DNA from: Coenobita brevimanus
Taxonomy: Eukaryota; Arthropoda; Malacostraca; Decapoda; Coenobitidae
DNA: 64,000 bases
Direction: 5' to 3'
Assembly (NCBI GenBank): GCA_032717465.1
Contig: CM064671.1
Location: 52,365,998-52,429,997, forward strand
In this document: positions 10,870-21,957 of the stretch, in pieces
How the letters are laid out: each line of letters starts with the position of its first letter
Numbering within the stretch: the stretch's first letter is position 1
Program-made: the position numbers and the translations under genes
Notes under the pieces: generated by a model
Databases searched by the model: none
What the model was told of the DNA's origin: nothing
The model's input: the letters and a program-made list of their open reading frames with translations, nothing else

Positions 10870-12359
10870 CTTAATACTAACAAGGCATAATGGCCTGATG
10901 GAGTCACTCCTATTGTCCTCAAGACCTGTGCTTCTGTGTTTACACCCTATCTAGGTAAATTCTTTTGCCTTGGTCTTTCAACTTGTACCTTTCGTTCTTG
11001 TTGGAAGTTTGCTCTCATTCAGCCAGTCCCAAAGAAGGGTGACAATTCCCAATCCTCTAACTACCGTCCAAATGCATTAACATCCTGTGACACAAAAGTT
11101 TTCGAGTCAATTCTTAACAGAAAATATTTTAAAGCATCTCTCCTATCACAACCTTCTTTCTGATCGTCAGTATGGGTTCCGTCAGGGATGCTCCACTGGC
11201 GATCTTCTCACCTACCTTTCAGACTCCTGGTCATCCTGCTTTCGGGACTTTGGTGAAAGCTTTGCCACTGCATTTGACATCTCAAAGGCTTTCGATCGAG
11301 TCTGGCATAAATCTTTAATTTCCAAACTGCCCCCTTACGATTTCCATCCTTCTATCTGTGCCTTCATCTATACCTTTCTATCTGGTCGTTCTATTGGCAC
11401 TGTTGTAGAAGGCCATTGTTCTTCTCCTAGATCTATCAACAGTGGTGTTCCACAGGGCTCTGTCCTATCACCAACTCTCATCCTTTTTTTCATCAATGAC
11501 CGTTCTAGGCTGAACATCTAACCCTATCCAGTCGTAACCTGATGTTTCCACCCTTCATCTTTCCATTCGGTTCTCGCAACATCCATCACAGCAGTTACTT
11601 CAACAAACAAGGAATGAGGCTATGACACACCTAATGTCTGACATGGGACGTATCTCTGACTGAGGAAAAAATAATCTTGTTATCAATCCATCAAAACTCA
11701 GTTTTTTCACCTATCAACCCAACACAATCTTCCACAGCAGTACCCACTAATGTTTAATAATATCCACCTCAATCCTGCATCATCCTTGAACATGTCTGGG
11801 GTTTCATTCACTCGGGACATATCTTGGAAAGATCATTTTGCATCCCTTGTAAAATCTGTTTCCAAGAGATTGGATGTGCTAAGCCGACTCCGTACCTTCA
11901 TTACCCCTGCACAGTTGTTGACTTTATACACGGGTTTTATTCGCCCCCGTTTAGAGTACAACTCTCATGTGTGGGAAGGCTCCCCACATAGAGCTCATCT
12001 CAACAAGGTGGAGTCAAAGGCTTTTCGTGTCATTAACTATCCTCTTCTTACTGGCTTCGCTAAACCTCTGTTTTTTCGCCGCAGTTTCATCTTTATCTCT
12101 TTTCTATCGCTACTTCAATGGTCACTGCTCCTCTGAGCTGTCTGCTTGTATCCCTCCACCTCTACGACGGGCGCATAGCACCCGTCTAGCAACAAACTCT
12201 CATCCCTTTTCTGTCCAACTCTCTAATGAAAAAGTTAACTGTTACTCCAAGTCCTTCATTTATGCAACAGGTCAACTCTGGAACTGTTTTCCTCTGTCTG
12301 TATTTCCTACTTCCTGTAATATCCAGTCTTTCAAAACGCCGTGTGTCCAGGAATCTTGA
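10870..12359 (+). pseudogene. LINE copy E reverse transcriptase and C-terminal domain
   Basis: Recognisable blocks are FCLGLSTCTFRSCWKFALIQ and PVPKKGDNSQSSNYRP (10930-11070), LLSDRQYGFRQGCSTGDLLTY (about 11150-11210), FDISKAFDRVWHKSLISKLP (first catalytic Asp, about 11275-11330) and INSGVPQGSVLSPTL (about 11437-11480). The YADD box that should follow near 11530 is destroyed (tcgtaacctgatg). The C-terminal part (11750-12359) has SWKDHFASLVKSVSKRLDVL and, in other frames, HVWEGSPH and KAFRVINYP. The RT synthesises cDNA at the nicked target. Confidence 0.87.
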
Positions 12360-12514
12360 AATGAACGGATCTTGAATTTGGTTCTTTTTTTTTGTGTGTA
12401 TTTTTTTTCTTGGAAGGAAAGGTTTGCGGGCTCTTGGCCTTTGATTCCTTCTTTCTTGCATTAAAAAAATATATCTATATCTATCTATTTATCTGTCTAT
12501 CTATTTATCTACCT

Positions 12515-12532
<18 letters not shown>

Positions 12533-12565
<33 letters not shown>

Positions 12566-12947
12566 TCAGCCGTTGAGGTTCACTGCAGGACCGGCCTATC
12601 CCTACCAAAGCAGGGACGATACAGCCAATGTATCTCTACCCAGTGGCTTAGGCTGTCTGGTAGAGACTGTATGTAGGGTGAGAAGTGCCTGTAAGTGTAA
12701 TTGTAGTGTTGTAGTGGCTTTGGATGTGTGTGTAGTCTGTGAACCAAGTGTAATCGGCCCGCCTTAAGCTGATTGGGTGCAAGCATACTAGTATGCGACA
12801 CTGGTTCAACCACAGCACCCCTTATGTCCGCCAAAGTAGCAAGTGGCTCGGTGAACGATTCCCAAAGTTTTTACAACTCCGGCGGGAGGCGAAACCTCGT
12901 CCACAAGCGTGCGAAACGCACACTCTACCACTGTACCACAGAGGCTC

Positions 12948-12956
<9 letters not shown>
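12533..12956 (-). mobile_element. tRNA-derived SINE, family 3
   Basis: The reverse complement starts at the right with gcctctgtggtacagtgg, a tRNA-like head whose A box is tggtacagtgg. A B-box-like ggtttcgcctcc follows about 45 bp on. The body of about 350 bp ends on the left in ..ggctgatga(TA)n (12537-12561). It lies between two (TA)n tracts. A real tRNA is unlikely because the B box is degenerate and no discriminator/CCA region fits. Confidence 0.65.
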
Positions 12957-12983
<27 letters not shown>

Positions 12984-13078
12984 TTAATGACCAGGGCAAC
13001 ATGGTAGCTATTGAAATTACCATATTATATAATGAAACAAAGTGAATATACGAATATGTTACTTTTTTTCACACTTAC

Positions 13079-13237
13079 GTAAAGTTCATTCCCCGTGCTA
13101 AATATTCCACAACGTTATTCATTGCTCCCTCGAACTCTAGGCGTCTACCCTCTGGAGCCATTGGATCGTTTACCCAAAATATCTTGTTATCAGGGAGACT
13201 CACGATGGCTACTACAAGGTTAGGTGCTACCATGAAC
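13079..13237 (-). CDS. Ionotropic receptor exon c (start of S1 lobe)
   Basis: A 159-bp exon: one base, 52 codons, two bases. The acceptor is ..gtaatacacag at 13239-13238 and the donor a perfect GTAAGT (13078-13073). It reads FMVAPNLVVAIVSLPDNKIF, then a segment with PEGRRLEFEGAMNNVVEYLA and RGMNFT. The 'G.M..V...LA..MNFTY' helix is the classic opening of the IR/iGluR S1 lobe. The two-base overhang AC joins the G of exon d to give Thr. The intron upstream to exon b is 834 bp. A longer ORF extends upstream into the intron, but the splice site shows it is not coding there. Confidence 0.9.
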
Positions 13238-13302
13238 CTGTGTATTACAAGGACAGTTAATACGAGCACATTAGAACGATTTATGTATTTATAAAATCCC
13301 CC

Positions 13303-13337
<35 letters not shown>

Positions 13338-14071
13338 ATACAGAGAGAGAGAAAAAAAATCACTGGTAATGTCACAAATCTTTTAATTTTATCCTTGTCT
13401 GAATAACTATTTATTAGGCTCTGCGAACAGATCGAGTTAGCTTAGACACAATGATTACTCGCTTTACATTCACAAAGTCGTGATATTAAGTGGCGGAATA
13501 TGAAATCATCATTAAAACTGACCCCCTTACGGAAATATGACAGAGTTATACAGAAATTTCTCATATTCATTAAATACGAGATCCACAGTGGTTACGGTAT
13601 CTTAGCTCAGAAAGTAAGGAAACTCGAGCCTTATATGTACTGTAGACATATTAGAAATTTATCGATCTAGAAACCTGCATTACTCAATACTTTTTGTTTA
13701 AATCTCACCAATATCTATTGCTAGTCCTCCCGGGCATCTGTTCTCTTGAAATCGTAAAATATTAGTTTCGGTAGAAAAACATCAACTATGAAATAGTCTA
13801 CCATCTTTTCAGATTTATTTAACAATAAAGAGTGTTTATACCATTCACTCTGAGAAACCAGTTCAGCTTTCCCCTCGCTCAAACTATCATAAATTTGTTA
13901 AAAATGATTGTGATTTTTCCTGTCCATACTTTTCTATACCGATCAAACAACCCCCCTCCCCTCCTGCTCTTTTTGCTCGTATCCCAATACTTAGAACAAC
14001 TGATTCTTTCTCAGTAAAGTAAATTCCCCCTCCCCACTAATGCTATATTTCATCTTTCCTTGCATGCTTAC
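13238..14071. other. IR intron between exons b and c
   Basis: An 834-bp intron without transposon domains. It contains a (CT)n tract (about 13302-13334) and otherwise single-copy-looking AT-rich sequence. Read on the minus strand, donor GTAAGC and acceptor CAG are canonical. Confidence 0.75.
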
Positions 14072-14200
14072 TTTGAAAATTTGTCTGGGAAGAGAGGAAG
14101 GTGAGAGAGGAGACTGATTCCTCCTTGTTTGTTCCAGGTTGCCACCCGCAGAAGTTTTGACCCTGGAGGAGAGTAAGGCAGATGCACCAGCATGCTTACC
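14072..14200 (-). CDS. Ionotropic receptor exon b (end of amino-terminal domain, linker to S1)
   Basis: A 129-bp exon: one base, 42 codons, two bases. The acceptor is ..ctctctgtcacag at 14202-14201 and the donor GTAAGC at 14071-14066. The peptide runs VSMLVHLPYSPPGSKLLRVA, then TWNKQGGISLLSHLPLFPDK and FSK. The pattern 'HLPYSP.G...LRVA.W....G..L.SHLPLFP.KFS' is characteristic of crustacean IRs just before the S1 lobe. Its phase links exon a (..PGTA) to exon c (..FSK/FMVAPN) without a gap. A longer ORF in another frame covers this locus and hides it. Confidence 0.9.
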
Positions 14201-14299
14201 CTGTGACAGAGAGATAAAAAAAAATTGATCAATTATTTGTTCATGTAACTTATCAGCGGCCAAATAAAACTAATACATGATGACGAACACTACTACCAC

Positions 14300-14315
14300 A
14301 ACTTGAACTATTACA

Positions 14316-14345
<30 letters not shown>
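14300..14345. repeat. (CTA)n microsatellite
   Basis: About 14 CTA/TAC units at the 3' end of the inverted LINE fragment (copy I). Confidence 0.9.
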
Positions 14346-14346
<1 letters not shown>

Positions 14347-14371
14347 TAACTATATTTCAGTTTTTACACTC

Positions 14372-14625
14372 AATGAAGAAGGAACCAAAGTCCTGTTCTC
14401 AAGTTTGTTCCTGCAAGGAAAACAAAAACAAGATAACAGAGTCAAATTCAAGACATGTTCATTTCTAGATGCCTGGTCACACTGAGTTTGAAAGACTGGA
14501 GATCATAGGAAGGAGGAAATACAGATAGAGGAAGACAGTTCCAGAAAGTCTTGTTGCATTCATGATGGACTGGGAGCGACGGCGAACTCTTGCATTAGAG
14601 AATTGGACAGAAAAGGGATGAGAAT
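14372..14625 (-). mobile_element. Jockey-like LINE copy I, 3' fragment
   Basis: The reverse complement gives the end of the LINE C-terminal domain and the 3' UTR. It shares with copies G and H gaaggaaccaaag, the segment around tttgaaagactggagatcat and the region corresponding to the SFIYATGQLWN box. It is 250 bp, 5' truncated at a trinucleotide repeat. Confidence 0.85.
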
Positions 14626-14661
14626 TTGTTACTACTACTACTACTACTACTACTATTAATA

Positions 14662-14716
<55 letters not shown>

Positions 14717-14730
14717 TAATAACAATAAGG
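14626..14730. repeat. (CTA)n-(AAT)n trinucleotide microsatellite
   Basis: CTA units, then about 20 AAT units, between LINE copy I and LINE-R copy B. Confidence 0.95.
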
Positions 14731-16290
14731 GAGGTGAAAAGAGAGGAAGGAATCAGTAGAATGGAAATAGTGGAAGCAATGAAGACAGAATGGGGAAAGC
14801 TCCAGGAATTGATGGAGTGTGTGGTGAAATGCTGAAGCATGGGGGAGAGATAGAAGTGGAATAGTTTTGGAAGATGTGCACATCGGCCTAGGAGGAAGGC
14901 AGAGTCCCGAAGGATTGGAAGTTAGGCATATTTATTCCCCTTTACAAAGGAAAAGGCGAAAAAGAAGTGTGTGGTAATCATAGGGGCACTTATCTTCTTA
15001 GTATAATTGGAAAGGTATATGATATGATAGTTATTGACCGAGTTAGGGAAATAACAGAGGAATTAGTTGGAGAAGGACAGAGAACTTATAGGAAGGGAAG
15101 AAGTTTTGTAAATAAGACATTCATTCTTAGGTCTTTAGTGGAAAAGTTTCAAGAGAAAGGAAAGAAGTTGAATGCTTCCTTCATGGATTTGGAGAAAGCA
15201 TTTGACAGGGTGGATAGACAAGGGATGCAGAAACTATTAAGGATCTATGGAGTAAGTGGGATGTTGTTGAATGCTGTGAAGAGTATGTATGATGGTGCTA
15301 AGGCTGCAGTGCGTGTGGATAGTGAACTGAGTGAATTTCTGTAACTGAAAGTTGGATTGAAACAGGGGAGTGCCATGTCCCCTTGGTTGTTCAATCTGTA
15401 TATGTATGGGGTTATAAAAGAGATACAAGGTACGGCAGTGGATGTTGGCACGACCCTAATAAGAGAGGGCGGTGTTTGGAAACTCCCTGAACTGTTATTT
15501 GCAGATGATACTGTATTGTTAAGTGAAGACGAAAGGGACCTGCAAGGCTTGGTGAATGAATTTGGAAGCATGGGTAAGAAGTGTAATCTAAAGGTGGCTG
15601 TAGGGAAGAGTAGTTGTGGTCATTGACAGAAATGAAGTCATTGAATGTACAGTGAGGCTGGATGAGGAGGAAGTGGAAATATGTGAGTGCATTTCAGTAC
15701 TTGGATAGTGCGGTGAATAAGGATGGAAGTTTCGAGGGTGAAGTGTTTCAAAGGGTAAAACAAGGAAGAAAGGTTGATGGCTCTTTGAAAGCAGTGATAA
15801 AAACAGGGAAGTGAGTATAGGAATAAAAAAGTTGCTGCATGACAGTATTGTGATACCAACTCTTACGTATAGAAGTGAAGCTTGGACCTTATTGGAAGGA
15901 CACAAGTTAAGAGTGAGAACAAGGGAAATGAGTTATTTGAAAGGAGCATCTGGAGTTACATGGAGAGACAGACTGACAAATGAGGAAGTGAAAGAGCGTT
16001 TTGGTGTGGATGTGGATATGATATAAAATGTTAGGAGAAATACAATAAGGTGGTTTGGCCATGTGGAGAGGATGGAGAGGGAGAGACTAACGAGGAGAGT
16101 GTATGCGAGTGAGGTGGAGTGGAGGAGACGGAGGGGAAGGTCGAGGATGAGATGGAGGGATAGAGTGGAGAGGTATATGAGAGAGGGAGGTGTCAGCTGA
16201 GAGCAAGGCAGTGCAGTGGCACTGGATAGTGTGACATGGAGGCCATTTGTTTATGGCCACCCCTTACGTGACTGAGGCGTCTGGCAATAG
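14731..16290 (+). pseudogene. LINE-R copy B: reverse transcriptase, longest copy
   Basis: Frames read, in order, fingers ..GKAPGIDGVCGEMLKHGG (about 14795-14850), NHRGTYLLSIIGKVYD (14975-15022), FMDLEKAFDRVDRQGMQKLL (first catalytic Asp, about 15180-15240), VGLKQGSAMSPWLFNLYMYG (15351-15410), LLFADDTVLLSEDERDLQGL (15495-15553), then LLHDSIVIPTLTYRSEAWTL (about 15830-15890), WRDRLTNEEVKERFGVDVD and WFGHVERMERERLTRRVY. At least four stops or frameshifts (about 15343, 15620, 15810, 16024) break it. The endonuclease part is missing. The 3' end tggccaccccttacg..ggcgtctggcaatag runs into an (A)AAT tail. Confidence 0.9.
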
Positions 16291-16299
16291 AAAGATGGA

Positions 16300-16382
16300 A
16301 AGATAATAATAATAATCATCATCATCATCATAACAGTAAATAATAATAATAATAGTAAATAATAATAATAATAATAATGATG

Positions 16383-16427
<45 letters not shown>

Positions 16428-16441
16428 GAATAATAATAAAC
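16300..16441. repeat. (AAT)n microsatellite
   Basis: About 130 bp of AAT/ATC repeat forming or extending the tail of LINE-R copy B. Confidence 0.95.
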
Positions 16442-16469
16442 AATTAATGAAGTAATATCAAGCAGTACA

Positions 16470-17074
16470 AAGTCCCCTACCGGATGATAACCACACATGT
16501 GTGCTGTGTACGCAATGTGGGTAATGGGCAATATGTATGTCCTGTGTACACAATATAGGTATGTAAAGACCTTGTCCTTGGGAGTAGATGACTGGTTGTT
16601 GAGTGTGACACGACTATCGTCTCTATAACTGATTATATTGCAGTCATAGTCGAGCTGTAGTGGAGAGTGATTAAGTTTGTAAGAAATAAAGTGTGTTTAC
16701 TTGTAGTCGATGACACCAAAATTTAATAATGTATATCTCATTTTTTGCACTTAAGTATATCGTAGTCGTAGCCGAGGTTTAGTTAAGCGTGAGTAGATTT
16801 CACTTTGTCGTCGATGACAGGAGAAGATAAAGGTGGGTCTGGCGTTGATTGTAGTTAATATCCTTCAAAAGGAAAATCTCAAGAATAACACTGAGTATAT
16901 TGCACAAGAGTCTTTTATGCTTGCTAACTTCCCGCAGCCCACTGTGCCTCTCTCTAGACCCCCCTTCTTGCTTTCTCTCCTCCAGACTCCTAACTCCTTC
17001 TGTCATCTTCTCCTGTTTCCTTCTGTATATAAGTTATGTCACGTGGACTATACGGTTGTCGAACGTTCTAGAAG

Positions 17075-17149
<75 letters not shown>

Positions 17150-17508
17150 CGTAGCTATCCGTTCAAGCATCACACCTTGCTGTTTTGGCATTCCTGAGAG
17201 AGAATGTGCTAACACCATTTCCTCCAGGGCCTAGCTATGACTTTCATATAACCTCTAGATTACATATTTACTTTTCTAGATGTTATGTATTGTATTATAA
17301 TATTTTAGAGTCCTGAAAAACTTCAAGGTATTGGGAGCAATTGTGTGAAGTTATATAATAATCTGTCTATGCACGTGGAAGTTACAGAACGGACACGAAA
17401 TTGTGGACAGACTGACGGACCTATACTGAGGTACGGACGGAACCACGCAAACTTACGGTCCCGGACCGGTTTAACTGGTAGGGGACGGTTTGACGAGTAG
17501 GGGACTAA
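16470..17508. other. Possible TIR- or LTR-related element, unassigned
   Basis: The left edge agtcccctaccggatgataa and the right edge (reverse complement agtcccctactcgtc, with a second gtcccctacc copy inside) could be terminal inverted repeats about 1.04 kb apart. Inside, the motif gtcgatgaca occurs twice (about 16707, 16811), and ttctagaagcctgtgtgt at about 17067 recurs at 37686. No ORF is recognised. A (GT)n tract of about 35 units occupies 17078-17148. Confidence 0.3.
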
Positions 17509-18139
17509 GAAAGATGCGCTGTTTCTTCCAATTCATTAAGTGAAAACATGGGACTGCATACCCAACTCTGTGATATGCATGCCAGTTTGAACTAATAGTA
17601 GTAGTACCGTAGTAGTAATAGTTGTAGTAGTAGTACTGTTTAGCGGATGGAAGCCTGTTCCACAACATTTACTTTGGATCTAAAGGTATCCCTACACTTT
17701 CCCGTCATTTTCCTTTGAAACAACTGACGAAGGAATTGAAAAGAGTGTCCAGTCATTTCTCATTTACGTCTATGCTTGTTATTATAATGATCACATCATG
17801 GAGAGTGAAATTTATAGAACATATAAAGTAGCATGAACATTTTAGGAAATAAGTGTTGTTCCATTAGATTATGCTAATGTTTACATCTGGAGACGTGAAG
17901 ACCAATCTGGAGATTTTGGCACGTTTCCTTTCTCTTTATTTTACTTTAGAAATCAGATTTTGTCTTTACTGTTATTGTGCATAGGTAATTGGTGTGCATT
18001 ATTGCGTGAGAAAGTTTGAATTTTCTTCTTGGTCCTGGAATAATCTAGGCTGTACTGGTAGGTAGGATCAAAGAAGAGGGGGGAAGGGGGGAGTATTTTA
18101 AATTATGTCCTGTGTCCAATACTGTTCAATTTCAGTGAA
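17509..18139. other. No gene recognised
   Basis: AT-rich intron sequence; nothing recognised on either strand. Confidence 0.4.
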
Positions 18140-18370
18140 GAATGGGCAGTTGGGTAATGTGTGTGCTATAGAGTCAGTCAGCCAAGAATGACAGAGTGAG
18201 CTGTGTGCAGAAGCTCGATTTTTTGTCAGTGAACAGTCAGTAAATCAGTCAGAAAGTTAGTGAGTCAAACAGTGAGAGTAATCAGTGAAGGATGGATTAG
18301 TCGGGGAGAGAGTCAGTCAGTGAGAATCAGCCATCCAATGACTGAGTAGTAGTTAGCAAATGACAGAGTT
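18140..18370. repeat. Degenerate (CAGT)-rich region
   Basis: Many cagtcagt and gtcagtgag variants over 230 bp. It lies directly before the coiled-coil relic and could be its 5' leader. Confidence 0.5.
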
Positions 18371-18539
18371 AAAGTGGGAAAGCTTGCTTGGAAGGAATTA
18401 AACTCAGAAGTATTTATCCACTTTTGATTAACCGGCTGACCTGTCTATGTGTCATTGTAATGTATGAAAAGAACTTCCTAAACTGTAACAGTTCTGGAGA
18501 TAAGTCTTGAGGAATGGAGATGCATAGATAGGTTGACAA

Positions 18540-19135
18540 TACGGAGGACATATCTTCAGCAATTACACTCGCGGGGTTGAGAGCAGATCATGAAAAAATA
18601 TAGCAATGATATACTTGCAGAGTTGAGAGGAAATCATGAAGAACAAAAGAAATATTGGAAATCACAGCATGAATAAGAAAAGAAATATGGAAAGCAAAAA
18701 CATGTACTTGCAATGTTCAGAGCATAACAAGAACAAAAGAAACAACAAGCAGGACAGCAAGAAGAGCAAAGGAAACAGCAAGATGCACAGCAAGAAGAGC
18801 TATAGAACACCATGAGGAAAAAAAATATATAAGAACACAGGAGAGACCGTAGTGTTAAGAGCACTGCAACAACAAAAAGAAACCCAAGCACAACAGGACG
18901 CAAGACTAAAGGAACAGCTAAATGAGCTCAAATATGATTCCAGTCAGCTATGAGAAGAACTGCAGGATAGGATCTAGAAACTGCAGGAACTACAAGAAGT
19001 GACATACAACACGATAGAGAGAATAAGTGATCATGTAATAGAAGTGAAGGAAGAAGATTCATGTATGGTGATGGATAAATTGAGAAGTGTAATACAGGAA
19101 GTGAGTGACAGGGTCGAAGTCCTTGAACAGTGAAG
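18540..19135 (+). pseudogene. Coiled-coil protein relic, possibly gag of an LTR retrotransposon
   Basis: The plus strand encodes Lys/Glu/Gln-rich heptads broken by stops: ELRGNHEEQKKYWKSQHE, QEQKKQQAGQQEEQRKQQDA (about 18729-18788) and, after a shift, LQELQEVTYNTIERISDHVI plus EVKEEDSCMVMDKLRSVIQE (about 18985-19105). Repeated EQ(K/R)KQQ units and a long predicted coiled coil resemble the N-terminal part of some Ty3/Gypsy gag proteins, but no capsid or zinc knuckle follows. A host coiled-coil retrocopy is the alternative. A Cys-rich ORF on the opposite strand (18634-18903) is its shadow. Confidence 0.4.
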
Positions 19136-19677
19136 GTCAACACCCAGGACACCTCATAGGTGCCAGTGACAGGTGCAGGGAGAGGGATGGTGAGATTGAG
19201 GGGATGGTATGCCCATTGGTCACTGACACTGGATCAGAGAGGCAGCTAGATGTGGTGGGTCACTGGCAGCTTACAGAAACTTTGCAGTGGCCGTGGGGAG
19301 TTACTGGGCACTGCACTGGGTTTGGTGGCCGGTGGGTGTCGGGATGAGGGCAGGGAAGTAAGGAAGGGACTTGGCCATGAGTGGTGGCTACACTGGGGAT
19401 CCCTGCATCTATGTTTTCGACTGCATGTTGTCTGCTGCATCTTTGCTTTCCATTCGATGCATATGTGGCTAGGAGGAAGGAGTGTTCCGCTAAAATCCGC
19501 GTAGAATAGAAGTCTATTTCATATGGCCATATGAACTACATTAATCCCCCATGAGTCAGAGATACTGTTGCTCTGCAAGGTCTATGACATGCTGCCCACC
19601 ACCATAGTACTGGAGCACTTGAGACATGGCATGATGGAGGAGGGAGTGATGGCGAGCAGGTGGTAAACTTTAGCATC
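19136..19677. other. GC-rich stretch, no gene recognised
   Basis: This region is more GC-rich than its neighbours (for example 19300-19420) and may be the continuation of the relic above. I recognise no domain in any frame. Confidence 0.35.
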
Positions 19678-20951
19678 ACTCAAGCAGGGCGGTACTCCCA
19701 AGGTGGATGAAAAGCTGAAGACCGTTAGAACTGGAGCTTTCGTTTCATCAGCCTTCGGGACTAGCTTCTGACCATCTCCCTTTTGCTGAACATTTGAAGT
19801 GTTTCAGTAACACAGTGAGTTCACCAGAATGCTCTCCAGTACAAGTTCCTCTAACTGTCAACACCAAAATACATGCACATTACACACTACACTTCCCATT
19901 CAAATTTAGATAAAAATTGCACAAATTCACCAACCTTTGGAGTCCATGGAGGGGAAGGGGGTGGCCATTAAAGCCTCCACCATCCGCATCTCTCCCTGTG
20001 GAAACCAAGTGAGATGCCTGGAACCACTGTCATATGCACTTCTTCATTTCTGCAACATTCACAGCTTTTCCTCTAACCTTCTCTCTGTTGAGCACAACCT
20101 CTTCCCATCTACGCTTCACCTTGTCTTCCTCACTGAGACTAAACTGTCTGAGACGATTGAGAGCAAACCCTTATCTGTATCCTCCTACATTCATTATACT
20201 AATTTCAAAGCCAGAGGTGGCTGTTGTGTATATTTACACAGCAACATAACTTGCTCTCATGTTCCTGACTTTGAATCTTCTAAATTCTCTACACTTTGGC
20301 TTCGAATTTTCTGTCATTTTCTGACTTAATATGTGCTGTTTACTTATCCCCTAATTCTTCTGATTATGAAAAATTCTTTGACTGTCTTACTTCTAAGATG
20401 GAATATTTCATCTCAATTTCTCCTCTCTTTGAAATCTCCATTCTAGGAGATTTTAATGTTCACCACCACCTTTGGCTCTCCTCTCCTTTCACTGATCCAC
20501 CGGGTGAACAAGCCTACTTCTTATCTATCCTCAGTGACCTAGAGCAACTTGTACAGCACCTTACCCATAACCCTGGCTGACCTGGAGAGCGTTCCATCAT
20601 ACTTGACCTCCTCCTTACAACTACTGTAATCCTTCTGCTTAAGTTGTTACATCTTTCTTTTCCATTGGGTTCCTTTGATCACAACCTATCATCTTATCAG
20701 GTCCTACTGCTTCAGCAAGGCCTGTGGACCCTACCAAGAAGCAACGGTTCTTGCACATTGGAGCTGCTGATAGGGAGGCCCTAATGCAGTACTTCTTTGA
20801 CTTTCCCTGGAATTATTATTTCTCCAATAACCGAGAGCCATCTGAGTGTGCCCTGCTCATTATGGAGGATATTCGCTTGTGCATGGAAGCATTTATTCAT
20901 TTTCATATCCTATGACTAATGCAAAAAAACCTTGGTTTCATCACGCTTGTT
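19678..20951 (+). mobile_element. Jockey-like LINE copy F, part 1 (5' UTR and endonuclease)
   Basis: It begins with the same 5' leader as copy E (caagcagggcggtactcccaagg). It encodes CNIHSFSSNLLSVEHNL, LVFLTETKLSE (metal-binding Glu in TET), [52 protein letters not shown] (20439-20480) and AYFLSILSDLEQLVQHL, with later frameshifts. It stops abruptly at TTAA (20952-20955) and resumes after the piggyBac insertion. Confidence 0.9.
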
Positions 20952-21208
20952 TTAACCCGCGGTGTCCCGTCGACGTACTTCCACGTCCTCACGTTATGTC
21001 ACTGCCAATCCCGTTGACATACTTCAACGTCCTGCAATTGCAAGGTTCATAATTTCCACAGTTTTCAAAATTCGCGCGAGATTTTCGATTCGCCCACGTA
21101 CCCAAGCCTCCCCTACCTGCTGCCAGGCGGGCAGCGTCCCAGACCCCGCGTGACCTGTGCTCACCCTTGTCTCGGTCACTCACCTGTTAGCAGTGACCCA
21201 GGTCAGAC

Positions 21209-21658
21209 ATGGCGCGTAAAGGTCTCTCAGACGACGAAATACAATCCGCCCTGGATGCCTTCACTGGAGATAGTGATTCTCCACTTGATGATGATGTGGT
21301 GGATCGAGATTATGTGCAGCCTGAGGAGGAAATAACAAGCAGTGATGAGGAGGTCCCTTTGCCCCGGAAAAAGAGGTATGTCACGTATCGTAAGGCAAGG
21401 GAAGGCCAACCTGCACCCAAAACACCTGCATGGACCTCTCTCCATCCCCTAGAGAGAGATTCTGATGAGGAGGATGAGGACGATGACGATGACGGCGGCT
21501 TAGGATGTGATGTTGCCTCGTGGTTGGGGAAGGAAAAAATCTCACCCCGAGGATCAGAAGGTGGGGTAAGAAGGCAAATAAAGTATGGCCTAGTGTTTTG
21601 TCTGGGGAAGGCGAAAGTGGTGTGGTGGGAGTGCAGGGTGAAAGGGAAAGTGGTGTGA
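21209..21658 (+). pseudogene. piggyBac transposase N-terminal region only
   Basis: MARKGLSDDEIQSALDAFTG is a typical piggyBac start (M-x-x-x-G-L-S-D-x-E-I). An acidic, Ser-rich N-terminal tail follows (DSDSPLDDDVVDRDYV, SSDEE, RDSDEEDEDDDDDGG). After about residue 100 the text no longer fits the family. An overlapping frame (21520-21999) continues for 160 residues with a Lys/Gly-rich stretch. The catalytic core and the C-terminal Cys-rich finger are missing. The N-terminal tail normally interacts with host factors and is variable. Confidence 0.8.
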
Positions 21659-21957
21659 GGGAGGCAGCACGGGCACGTGGTGCACGTAGGCTTAGGGGAG
21701 AGGAAGTGGAGCCACTCCCCAGCACGTCTTTCGCCATACAATATTCCCAAACTTCCTCCACACAGCCCCAGGATGTGGGGAAAGGAAGGAAAGGGAAGGG
21801 AAAGGGTAAAGGAAAAGGGAGAGGGAAGAGAAGTGCGAGTGATGAAAGGCGCCGCTCTCCACCTCCCCCACCACCACCAATGTTGCGTTGTGCCTTCAGC
21901 CATGTTTCAGAGAGTACCATAACTTCCTACACTACTGAAACTGTGTGCGATGGCAAT

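Larger units (their letters stand above)
9200..12465 (+). mobile_element. Jockey-like LINE copy E, full length but decayed
   Basis: About 3.27 kb from the conserved 5' start (gagcagggcagtactccgaag, shared with copy F at 19678) to the 3' UTR (ttggaaggaa..ggcctttgattccttctt..gcattaaaa) and an (ATCT)n tail. It encodes, in order, an AP endonuclease, a reverse transcriptase and a C-terminal domain, broken into several frames. The single-ORF layout (endonuclease near the N terminus, no separate gag-like ORF seen) and wording resemble Jockey-like LINEs I know from decapods. Other copies: F (19678-25635, split), G (48420-49587, minus), H (61668-62875), I (14372-14625, minus). Confidence 0.9.

Noticed and set aside
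13991..14263. 90-residue minus ORF covering IR exon b
   Set aside because: It is in another frame; the IR reading with splice sites and phase is far better supported.
18634..18903. Cys/Phe-rich 89-residue ORF on the minus strand
   Set aside because: It is the shadow of the Gln/Lys-rich coiled-coil frame on the plus strand (ctg/ttc complement of cag/gaa).
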